Source of the DNA: Cupriavidus basilensis
GTDB taxonomy: Bacteria > Pseudomonadota > Gammaproteobacteria > Burkholderiales > Burkholderiaceae
DNA: 64,000 bases
NCBI RefSeq assembly: GCF_008801925.2
Contig: NZ_CP062804.1
Span: 2,790,001 to 2,854,000, forward strand
Direction: 5' to 3'
Shown here one piece after another: positions 18,892-26,225 of the stretch. The translations under genes were made by a program, and so were the position numbers. The notes beneath the pieces were generated by a model. The model searched no databases. It had not been told where the DNA came from and saw nothing but the letters and a program-made list of their open reading frames with translations. How positions within the stretch are numbered: position 1 is the first letter of the stretch; the number at the start of each line of letters is the position of its first letter.

Positions 18892-20811
18892 ATGGCGATG
18901 GCCCTGCTGCCTATCCTGCGGCTGGTGTGCCTGAGTGCCCTGTGGCTCGCCATGGGCTGTGGGGTCACCGCCTGCGGCGCGGCGCACCAGGATCCCTCGC
19001 GGCCATCCGCGCCGGACCCGGCAAACCAGGTGCAGGTGCTGCAGCAAGCGCTGGCCGTGGTCCGCCCCGACGGCGCCGGGCAAGGCCAGGCGCCACAGCC
19101 GGCCGAGGTCGCACTGCCTCACGACTGGGACCGCATCTACCCCGGCCGCAATGGCACGGCGACCTACCGCCTGGCCTTTCCCTACCGCGGCGGCGGGCAG
19201 GACATCCCCGCGCTGTACCTGGCGCGCGCGGCCAACAGCTTCGAGATGCATCTCAACGGCAAGCTGCTGGCCGCCTCCGGCGCCATGGATGCGCCTGCCC
19301 TCTACGGCGGCCAGCGCCCCTTGTACATCCCCGTGCCCGAGGCCATGCTACGGCCCGAGAACGAGCTGACGATCACGATCGCCGCCCGCGCCAATGCCAA
19401 GGCAGGCCTGTCGCGCGTCGAGTTCGGGCCGGGCCAGCTGGTGCATTCGCACTACCTGGGTGCACTTTGGTTCCGCGTGATCGGGCCGTTGGTGATCACC
19501 GCGCTGAGCCTGTTGCTGACGGCGATCTCGCTGCTGATCTGGTGGCGCCAGCGCGATCCGTTGTTCGGCCTCTATGCGCTAGCCGAGATCGCGTGGTCGG
19601 TCAGCGTGGTCGAGCGCCTGCTGGACAGCGCCCCGTTGCCGCTGCACGCGTGGCAGGTGCTGGTGCTGGCCAGCCGGACCCTGTTCATCGTGGCCACCGC
19701 CCGGTTCGCGCTGATCATCATCGACGTTCGCTCACCGTGGCCGGCGTGGCTGGTCACCGCTTTCCTGTGGATCAAGCTGCCGCTGATCGTGGTGATGACA
19801 TTCCTGTTCAACGCCCCCAGCCTCAAGCTGTTCGACTGGGCCATCAACATGCTGCTGGCGTGCGGCATCGCCACGGCGCTGGCGTGGGCGGCGCTGCGGC
19901 GTCCCAGCCGCGAGCGCCTGGTGCTGGCCGCCACGGTGGCGCTGGCCAGCGCGCTGAGCACCGCCGATATGATCCGCATCCAGTTCAGCAACGATTTCTA
20001 CTGGGACACCTCGCTGACCAAGTACGTCTCTCAGCTGTTCAGCCTCAGCATGGCCTGGCTGCTGGTGGACCGCTATACGCGCACCACCAGCACGCTGGCT
20101 GAGCTCAACCGCAACCTGGACCGCAAGGTTGCGCAAAAGGAAGAAGAATTGCATCTGCTCTATGCGCACTCACGCGAGATCGAGCGCGAGCAGGCCACCT
20201 TGCGAGAGCGCGGGCGCATCATGCGCGACATGCACGATGGCCTGGGCAGTACGCTGGTAGGCGCGCTCAGCCTGCTGCGCTCGGGCCATGGCTCGCCCAT
20301 GGTGCTGCAGCAACATCTGCAGCAAGCGCTGGATGCATTGAAGCTCTCGGTGGATGCCATGCAAGACACCGGCGGCGACCTCGCCGTGGTGCTGGGCAAC
20401 CTGCGCTATCGGCTGCGGGCGCGCCTGGAGGCGGCGAAGCTGCGGGTGGACTGGCAAGTGGAGCGGCTGCCGCCCGTGGCCGGCCTGACGCCGCAGATCG
20501 TGCGCGAGCTACAGTACCTGCTGCTGGAAGCCCTCTCCAACGTGATGCAGCATGCCGGCGGCGCGACGGTGCAAGTGGTGGCGCGCAGCTTCGCGGGCAC
20601 CAGCGTCGAGGGCGAGGCCATCCTGATCGAGATCCGCGACGACGGGCACGGCTTCGATGCGGCGTCCGGCGCACCGGGCCATGGCCTGGCCAATATGCGC
20701 AGCCGCGCAGCCGCTATTGGCGGCGAGTTGTCGATTGCATCTTCGGAGCGGGGCACGACCGTCAGCCTGCTGCTCTACCCGGCGCGGTGGGCCGAGGGCG
20801 AGGCTGCCTGA
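18892..20811 (+). CDS. 7TMR-DISM-like sensor histidine kinase (HisKA_3 class)
   Basis: A 639-residue membrane kinase. An N-terminal signal segment (LWLAMGCGVTACGAA, possibly a lipobox) precedes a periplasmic jelly-roll-like domain (about 75-185, with DWDRIYPGRNGTATYRLAFPY). About six or seven membrane helices (about 195-400) follow, then a coiled coil (about 405-450), the dimerisation/H-box RIMRDMHDGLGSTLVG and an HATPase with DDGHGFDAASG and GHGLANMRSRAAAIGG. ATG 18892 or 18898 both fit; the stop of the regulator gene lies 5 nt before. It most likely phosphorylates the adjacent NarL-type regulator. The stimulus is unknown; DISM-type sensors often bind carbohydrates. Confidence 0.87.
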   Translation: MAMALLPILRLVCLSALWLAMGCGVTACGAAHQDPSRPSAPDPANQVQVLQQALAVVRPDGAGQGQAPQPAEVALPHDWDRIYPGRNGTATYRLAFPYRGGGQDIPALYLARAANSFEMHLNGKLLAASGAMDAPALYGGQRPLYIPVPEAMLRPENELTITIAARANAKAGLSRVEFGPGQLVHSHYLGALWFRVIGPLVITALSLLLTAISLLIWWRQRDPLFGLYALAEIAWSVSVVERLLDSAPLPLHAWQVLVLASRTLFIVATARFALIIIDVRSPWPAWLVTAFLWIKLPLIVVMTFLFNAPSLKLFDWAINMLLACGIATALAWAALRRPSRERLVLAATVALASALSTADMIRIQFSNDFYWDTSLTKYVSQLFSLSMAWLLVDRYTRTTSTLAELNRNLDRKVAQKEEELHLLYAHSREIEREQATLRERGRIMRDMHDGLGSTLVGALSLLRSGHGSPMVLQQHLQQALDALKLSVDAMQDTGGDLAVVLGNLRYRLRARLEAAKLRVDWQVERLPPVAGLTPQIVRELQYLLLEALSNVMQHAGGATVQVVARSFAGTSVEGEAILIEIRDDGHGFDAASGAPGHGLANMRSRAAAIGGELSIASSERGTTVSLLLYPARWAEGEAA

Positions 20812-20833
20812 GCGATGGCCAGGTACGGCAGTC

Positions 20834-21130
20834 CTAGCGCGTCTGCTCGATATCGCTTTGCAAGACGTCGAGGTGCGACAGGTATTTGTGCAGTTCTTCG
20901 CGTCCGCTATCGGTAATGCAATAGACGCGGCCACTGCCTTCCACCAGCTCCGCCGTGATCGCGCGTGCGATCATCAGGCTGCGCAGGATGGGCCTGAGCG
21001 AACGGATGTTCTTTTCCACGCCATGCTCGCGCAGGCGGTCGACCAGCGTCATGACCGTCGACGGGCTCGACTGGACAAGCTTGAGGATGTACAGCTTCGA
21101 AACGAAGCCGTCTAGCGTTGGCGCTCTCAT
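20834..21130 (-). CDS. Small PadR-like winged-helix regulator
   Basis: A 98-residue protein with a single winged-helix fold: helices around LDGFVSKLYILKLVQSSP and TLVDRLREHGVEKNIRSLRPILRSL, then the wing ITAELVEGSGRVYCITDSGREEL. The length and the wing motif YxITxxGREEL are PadR-like. It lacks the C-terminal dimerisation helix region of larger PadR proteins beyond a short tail. The start 21130 has AGGAG five nt upstream. It converges on the histidine kinase gene and precedes tctBA with its own gap, so its target is unclear. Confidence 0.7.
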   Translation of the reverse strand: MRAPTLDGFVSKLYILKLVQSSPSTVMTLVDRLREHGVEKNIRSLRPILRSLMIARAITAELVEGSGRVYCITDSGREELHKYLSHLDVLQSDIEQTR

Positions 21131-21254
21131 GCGGCTCCTGTGACACACCAGCCAGCGGTGCGATAGAGCGGATCTACATCGGCAGCCCTGGCGCTGCGAG
21201 CGCACCCGGGCGTGTTACCTGCAAGCGGCCCGGTCGGCACCAGGCACGCCGATC

Positions 21255-21281
21255 AAAAAAACGGGGTGCACGAGGCACCCC
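21255..21281 (-). terminator. Intrinsic terminator of tctBA
   Basis: Read on the minus strand, GGGGTGC (21281-21275), loop CTCGT, GCACCCC (21269-21263), one G, then a run of seven T (21261-21255). It lies 54 nt after the tctA stop and is a textbook rho-independent terminator. Confidence 0.92.
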
Positions 21282-21334
21282 ATTTCTTGCATTGCGCGCG
21301 CCGGCACGAGGCCGGCGCGGGTGGGGCTTGACGA

Positions 21335-22837
21335 CTACTCTTCCTGGAATGCCTCTTCGCGCTTTGCCTTGATGGAAGGCAGGGCAACGATGGCAACCAG
21401 CGAAGCCGCTGCGATCAGCAGGCCCAGCGACAGCGGACGGGTCACGAACACCGTGAACTCGCCGCGCGACAGCAGCAGGGAGCGGCGGAAGTTCTCTTCC
21501 ATCATCGGCCCCAGCACGAAGCCCAGCAGCAACGGCGCCGGCTCGCACTTGAGCTTCAGGAACAGGTAGCCGATGATGCCGAAGCCAGCTGCCATGAACA
21601 CGTCGAAGGTCTGGTTGTTGACCGAGTACACGCCGATACCGCAGAACACCAGAATGGCCGGGTACAGGAAGCGGTAAGGCACGGTCAGCAGCTTCACCCA
21701 CACGCCGATCATCGGCAGGTTCAGGATGATCAGCATCAGGTTGCCTATCCACATCGAGGCGATCAGGCCCCAGAACAGCGCGGGGTTGCTGGTCATGACC
21801 TGCGGGCCCGGCTGGATGTTGTGGATGGTCATCGCACCCACCATCAGCGCCATCACGGCGTTGGGCGGAATGCCCAGCGTCAGCAGCGGGATGAAGGAGG
21901 TCTGCGCCGCGGCGTTGTTGGCCGATTCCGGACCTGCCACGCCTTCGATAGCGCCCTTGCCAAACTCATGTGCGTACTTGGAGGTCTTCTTTTCCAGCGA
22001 GTAGGCTGCGAACGAAGCCAGTGCCGCACCGCCGCCCGGCAGGATGCCCAGCGCGGAGCCCAGGAACGTGCCGCGAAGCACAGCCGGGATCATGCGACGG
22101 AAATCTTCCCTGGTCGGCCAGAGGTTGGTAACGCTGTCGGTGAAGGTCTCGCGGGCTTCCTTCTGCTCCAGGTTCGCGATGATTTCCGCGAAGCCGAACA
22201 TACCCATGGCCAGCGCGACGAAGTCGATGCCGTCGGTCAGTTCGGGGATGTCGAAGGAAAAGCGTGCGGCGCCCGAGTTCACGTCGGTACCGATCAGGCC
22301 CAGCAGCAGGCCCAGCACGATCATCGCCACGGCCTTGGGCAGCGAGCCCGAAGCCAGCACCACGGCGCCGATCAGGCCCAGGCACATCAGCGAGAAGTAC
22401 TCGGCAGGACCGAACTTGAACGCCAGTTCCGACAGCGGCGTAGCAAACGCGGCCAGGATCAGGGTAGCCACGCAGCCGGCAAAGAAGGAACCCAGGCCGG
22501 CGGTGGCCAGTGCCACGCCCGCTCGTCCGCGCCGTGCCATCTGGTAGCCATCGATGGTGGTCACCACCGACGACGATTCACCCGGCAGGTTGACCAGGAT
22601 AGCGGTGGTGGAGCCACCATACTGTGCGCCGTAGTAGATACCGGCCAGCATGATCAGCGCGGCCACCGGGGGCAGCGTGTAAGTCACCGGCAGCAGCATG
22701 GCGATGGTGGCCAGAGGCCCCAGGCCCGGCAGCACGCCGATCAAGGTACCCAGCACACAGCCCAGGAAGGCGTATGCCAGGTTCTGCAACGAAAGCGCCG
22801 TGGAAAAGCCCAAGGCAAGATGGTCAATCAATTCCAT
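21335..22837 (-). CDS. tctA: Tripartite tricarboxylate transporter large permease TctA
   Basis: A 500-residue membrane protein with the TctA hallmarks near the N-terminus: GVLPGLGPLATIAMLLP, GIYYGAQYGGSTTAILVNLPGE, and later GILPGGGAALASFAAYSLEKK with PESANNAAAQTSFIPLLTLGIPPN. About 10-12 helices are evident. It forms the channel of a secondary TTT transporter for tri- or dicarboxylates with TctB and a periplasmic TctC (Bug) receptor. tctB lies 12 nt upstream, but no tctC is present in the window, so the receptor must be encoded elsewhere. Confidence 0.95.
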   Translation of the reverse strand: MELIDHLALGFSTALSLQNLAYAFLGCVLGTLIGVLPGLGPLATIAMLLPVTYTLPPVAALIMLAGIYYGAQYGGSTTAILVNLPGESSSVVTTIDGYQMARRGRAGVALATAGLGSFFAGCVATLILAAFATPLSELAFKFGPAEYFSLMCLGLIGAVVLASGSLPKAVAMIVLGLLLGLIGTDVNSGAARFSFDIPELTDGIDFVALAMGMFGFAEIIANLEQKEARETFTDSVTNLWPTREDFRRMIPAVLRGTFLGSALGILPGGGAALASFAAYSLEKKTSKYAHEFGKGAIEGVAGPESANNAAAQTSFIPLLTLGIPPNAVMALMVGAMTIHNIQPGPQVMTSNPALFWGLIASMWIGNLMLIILNLPMIGVWVKLLTVPYRFLYPAILVFCGIGVYSVNNQTFDVFMAAGFGIIGYLFLKLKCEPAPLLLGFVLGPMMEENFRRSLLLSRGEFTVFVTRPLSLGLLIAAASLVAIVALPSIKAKREEAFQEE

Positions 22838-22849
22838 ATGGCCGACTCC

Positions 22850-23311
22850 TTAACCAGTAATGAAAGCAGGCCACACCGGCATCTGCAGGTTGATGCCGTA
22901 CACGAAGGCGCCCATGCTGATCAGCACCAGGACGATCGCGTTCAAGACCGCGCCCTTCCAGCTGAACTCATGGCTGGCCATCGACGACACCAGCACCAGC
23001 ACGAACACCGACAACACCATGCCGAGCGGCTTGAGCAGCAGGCCGAACAGCACCACCGAACCCAGAATCCACAACAGGGTCTTCAAGTCCCAGCGGGCGA
23101 GCTGGTCAGCTTCACCCTTTTTCGATACCGAGCCGATCAGCACGAATGCACCGAGCACGGCGAGTACCAGGCCGAGTAGAAACGGAAAATATCCGGGGCC
23201 CATCTTGGCGGCTGTTCCCATGGAATAGCCGCGGGCGACCCAGGAAAAGCACAATCCGACCAGAATGAACATCAGGCCGGAGGCAAAGTCCTTTTGGCTG
23301 CGTATGCGCAA
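22850..23311 (-). CDS. tctB: Tripartite tricarboxylate transporter small permease TctB
   Basis: A 153-residue protein with four hydrophobic helices, typical TctB size. I chose a TTG start at 23311 because AGGAG lies six nt upstream and translation then begins MRIRSQKDFASGLMF, the usual TctB N-terminus; a further TTG at 23326 would itself overlap the Shine-Dalgarno. It precedes tctA by 12 nt. It is the first gene of the operon and the promoter should be in the 486-nt gap upstream. Confidence 0.9.
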   Translation of the reverse strand: MRIRSQKDFASGLMFILVGLCFSWVARGYSMGTAAKMGPGYFPFLLGLVLAVLGAFVLIGSVSKKGEADQLARWDLKTLLWILGSVVLFGLLLKPLGMVLSVFVLVLVSSMASHEFSWKGAVLNAIVLVLISMGAFVYGINLQMPVWPAFITG

Positions 23312-23797
23312 AACGATTCTCCTCAAAGTACGTGAAAGCAGTGCCCCTCCGCTCGCAGGCTCTTTGCATGCGGAGGTGGTCCGTTCGGCAGGAAGAAAAT
23401 AGTGTCCCTGCAGGATGGAACGAACATTAGAGAGGCGATCTTTCAGCTTGCTTTCATTTGTCTTGGTTTAGGGGTATTCACCGATACGCCGGGAAAAACC
23501 GCCAAAACATATACATCACGCTGTGATGTAACGCCGAAAGACGAATGAAAGGAAGCCGAAGGGAAACTGAAGGGGACTGAAAGGAAGACGTAAGGAAAGC
23601 ACGAGGATCAACCCGGTGCGGACGCGTGCCGGCAGACCCGAGGGCCGCTTGCATCACCTTACCGGCACGCCAGATATGCGCTGCCGCGCTCGCCTCTCCC
23701 CCTGAGGGACGAGGGAGCGACAGCCGTCGTCACGGCGCGCGGTTTTGCGCCTGTTCAGTGGGCTTCTGCTGGCGCCGGTGACATGCGGGCAAGCGAC
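23312..23797. other. Intergenic gap upstream of tctB
   Basis: This 486-nt gap has no credible gene. It contains an inverted repeat TACATCAC-GCT-GTGATGTA at 23512-23530, a possible regulator site for tctBA. A purine-rich stretch with repeated GAAAGGAAG/GAAGGGGA units runs from about 23535 to 23605. A CTCTCCCCCTGAGGGACGAGGGAG fragment near 23693-23717 resembles the repeat between livF and livK. It also contains the downstream end of the MATE gene transcript. Confidence 0.5.
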
Positions 23798-25324
23798 TCA
23801 GTCGGCGCCCTGCTTCGACATCGCGCGGGACTCGCCCGCCAGCGCCTGCTCGCCGGTGGCGCCGGCCGTGCTCAGGGCTTCCTCGCACGCTGTGCCCATG
23901 CTGGTATCGGGCGCCTGGGGCGCGAACTCCGGCTCCGGGGCCGGCCCGGGCGCGACCGGCAGGATATGGGCGGCGCGCCAGTTGCCAAAACGGTAATACG
24001 CCACGGCCAGCGTGACCGAGACCACCGAGCCCAGCGGAAAGCTCCACCAGATCGCATCGGCGCCAACGGTGCGCTCGAGCACCCAGGCAAATGGCAGGCG
24101 CACCACCCACATCGACAGGAACAGGATCACCAGGGGTGCCATCACCGCGCCGGTGGCGCGCACGGTGCCGAACAGCACGATGGTGAAACCGAACAGGATG
24201 AAGGACCACAGCACGATGGCATTGATATGCTGCGCAATACCGATGGCCGTGCCGTCATCGGGCAGGAACAAGCCCAGCGAGTGACGATTGAACAGGTAGA
24301 TCAGGGCAACCAGCGTGCCGGTCATCAGCAGGTTGAACAGCAGCCCTACACGTGTGATGCGCGCCACGCGACTCCACAGCCCGGCGCCCACGTTCTGCGC
24401 CACCATCGACGACACGCTGGCGCCAACCGCCAGCGCGGGCATCTGCACGTACGTCCACAACTGCGAAGCCACGCCATAGGCGGCGGTGGTCTGCGAGCCG
24501 TAGCGATTGACCAGCGACATCATCACGATCGCCGACGACGAGATCACCACCATCTGCAGCCCCATCGGCAAGCCCTTGGCCACCAGCGCGCGCAGGATCG
24601 CGGTATCGGGCCTCAGGTAGGCGAGCTGGTGGCGCCGCAGTGCCAGGAAGTGGTGGCGGCGGTAGAGCACGATCAGCATCGCGGCCAGGCTCGCCAACTG
24701 CGCGATCAGCGTGGACAGCGCCGAGCCTGCGATGCCGAGCTCCGGGAACGGGCCGATGCCAAAGATCAGCAGCGGATTGAGCACCACGTCCAGCCCCACC
24801 GACAACAGCATGAAATAGAACGGCGTGCGCGAGTCTCCCGCGCCGCGCAGCGTCATCATCACGAAGTTGTAGAAATACATGAAGGGCAGCGCCAGGAAGA
24901 TGATGCGCAGGTAGCTGATGGCAAGCGCCCTGGCATCGGCCGGCGTGCCCATCGCGGCAAGGATGTCGGGCGTGAAGGCGTAGCCCAGTGCCGCCGCCAG
25001 CACCGACAGCAGGATGAAGAAGGTGGTGCTGGTGCCTACCACGCGGCGCGCCTCGACCAGGTCGCGCGCGCCCACGGCTTGCCCGATCATGATGGTGTTG
25101 GCCATGCTGATGCCGAACACCACGCCGAGCAGGAAGAACAGGATGATGTTGGCGTTTGAGGTGGCCGTCAGCGCCGCCTCGCCGAGGAAATGCCCCACCC
25201 ACACGGAATTGATCGAGGCGTTGAGCGACTGCAGGATATTGCTGCCCAGCACCGGCAGCGAAAACAGCAGCAACGTGCGGCCGATCGGGCCCGTGGTCAG
25301 CTGGGCTTTGGATTTTGTTGGCAT
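23798..25324 (-). CDS. MATE-family multidrug/metabolite efflux protein
   Basis: A 508-residue polytopic protein, twelve predicted helices arranged as two MatE repeats. The first repeat has LLLFSLPVLGSNILQSLNASINSVWVGHFLGEAALTA; matching positions in the second repeat have MPALAVGASVSSMVAQNVGAG. MATE proteins export cationic drugs, dyes or metabolites using H+ or Na+ gradients; the substrate cannot be predicted. The C-terminus has a Pro/Glu-rich tail. ATG 25324 gives the normal MATE N-terminus but lacks a clear Shine-Dalgarno. An 11-bp tandem repeat lies directly in the leader. Confidence 0.9.
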   Translation of the reverse strand: MPTKSKAQLTTGPIGRTLLLFSLPVLGSNILQSLNASINSVWVGHFLGEAALTATSNANIILFFLLGVVFGISMANTIMIGQAVGARDLVEARRVVGTSTTFFILLSVLAAALGYAFTPDILAAMGTPADARALAISYLRIIFLALPFMYFYNFVMMTLRGAGDSRTPFYFMLLSVGLDVVLNPLLIFGIGPFPELGIAGSALSTLIAQLASLAAMLIVLYRRHHFLALRRHQLAYLRPDTAILRALVAKGLPMGLQMVVISSSAIVMMSLVNRYGSQTTAAYGVASQLWTYVQMPALAVGASVSSMVAQNVGAGLWSRVARITRVGLLFNLLMTGTLVALIYLFNRHSLGLFLPDDGTAIGIAQHINAIVLWSFILFGFTIVLFGTVRATGAVMAPLVILFLSMWVVRLPFAWVLERTVGADAIWWSFPLGSVVSVTLAVAYYRFGNWRAAHILPVAPGPAPEPEFAPQAPDTSMGTACEEALSTAGATGEQALAGESRAMSKQGAD

Positions 25325-25663
25325 GTTCGAGGGGTCTCGTGTTCTTATCGTGTTCTTGTCGTGTTCTTGTCGTGTTCTTGTTGCGACTGGGCTCGTTGGA
25401 AACCGCGGGGCAATGCCATGTGCGATGCCCATGTTCGCCACTATGTCACACCTTGCTGACAGCCCTTGTCGGTAGTCGTCTGTCAGACAGAAAGCCAATT
25501 GTAAGCAGTTGTTTGGATCAGGGCACGGGCTCTGCGCGCGAGGAGTCAAACATGGGCGAAACGCAATACGCAAGTGGCACTTGGTGTCTCGCAGAGCGGC
25601 CATCGCGGCGTCCCCGCCATGGCGTCCAAGCGCCGTTTCCATCCATGAACCGTGAGGTCCGAT
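25325..25663. other. Divergent intergenic region, MATE and small exported protein
   Basis: A 339-nt region between the MATE gene (minus) and the lysine-rich exported protein (plus). Apart from the 11-bp tandem repeat, no confident promoter or gene is seen. The reverse frame remains open upstream of the MATE start, but its residues do not resemble a MATE N-terminus. Confidence 0.5.
25337..25380. repeat. 11-bp tandem repeat, four copies
   Basis: TCGTGTTCTT(A/G) repeats four times head to tail at 25337-25347, 25348-25358, 25359-25369 and 25370-25380. Three copies are identical and one differs by a single base. It lies 13 nt upstream of the MATE start codon, where copy-number change could alter promoter spacing or leader structure. 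Confidence 0.9.
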
Positions 25664-26014
25664 ATGACGAAGAACAAGCCGATTCGCTTTTTGCAAGCTT
25701 CCACCGCCCTGGCTGCCGGCCTGCTATGTGCGGCCGCCTTTGCCCAGACGCCCACCGTTCCTGCCGATAGCGGCAATGCCGCGGTGCCGGCCGGCATGAC
25801 ACAGATCGAGCCGCCGAAGGATCCGCTGGTCCAGCGCCGCGATGCCAACAAGCAGGCCTCGGACGAATACAAGGCCAAGAAGAAGGCCGCCAAGACAGAG
25901 TACAAGCAGGATGTGAAGTCCGCCAAGCAGCAAAAGAGCGCCGAGAAGAAGGCCAACAACGACACCATGAAGCAGGAGATGTCGGCCGCGCCCGCCGACG
26001 CGCAGAAGAACTAG
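25664..26014 (+). CDS. Small exported lysine-rich protein of unknown function
   Basis: A 116-residue protein. Residues 1-28 form a signal peptide (KNKPIRFLQASTALAAGLLCAAAFAQ, cleavage near AFA-QT). The mature chain has a Pro-rich start, then a highly charged Lys/Ala/Gln segment (YKAKKKAAKTEYKQDVKSAK and KSAEKKANND) that should be helical. Similar small Lys-rich periplasmic proteins are common in Cupriavidus and Ralstonia but have no assigned role. ATG 25664 has GTGAGG upstream. It stands alone and is followed by a strong terminator. Confidence 0.78.
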   Translation: MTKNKPIRFLQASTALAAGLLCAAAFAQTPTVPADSGNAAVPAGMTQIEPPKDPLVQRRDANKQASDEYKAKKKAAKTEYKQDVKSAKQQKSAEKKANNDTMKQEMSAAPADAQKN

Positions 26015-26077
26015 GCGCATACGCTCGCCCCCTGCGCCCGACGCATTGCCCATTGCCCCGTACGGGCAACCACACTG

Positions 26078-26113
26078 AAACGCCCCGCCTCCCCCAAGGA
26101 GGCGGGGCGTTTT
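26078..26113 (+). terminator. Intrinsic terminator after the lysine-rich exported protein gene
   Basis: Perfect 15-nt arms 26078-26092 and 26098-26112 (AAACGCCCCGCCTCC and its complement) around CCCAA, ending in TTTT. The A-run on the left makes it potentially bidirectional, but no minus-strand gene needs it. It isolates the three-gene cassette that begins at 26226. Confidence 0.93.
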
Positions 26114-26225
26114 AGCGTGGTGAACGCTTGAACCGCGACGCCGTTGGGCGAGCCATGGAGCGCATTTTCCGGGTCTGTGGCATCTCCGGGTAGAATCGCG
26201 CGTTAAGTGAAAATTAGATCACATT

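Noticed and set aside
25325..25696. Upstream extension of the MATE frame by 124 codons
   Set aside because: The extension reads through the 11-bp repeats and has no MATE-like residues; ATG 25324 gives the expected N-terminus.
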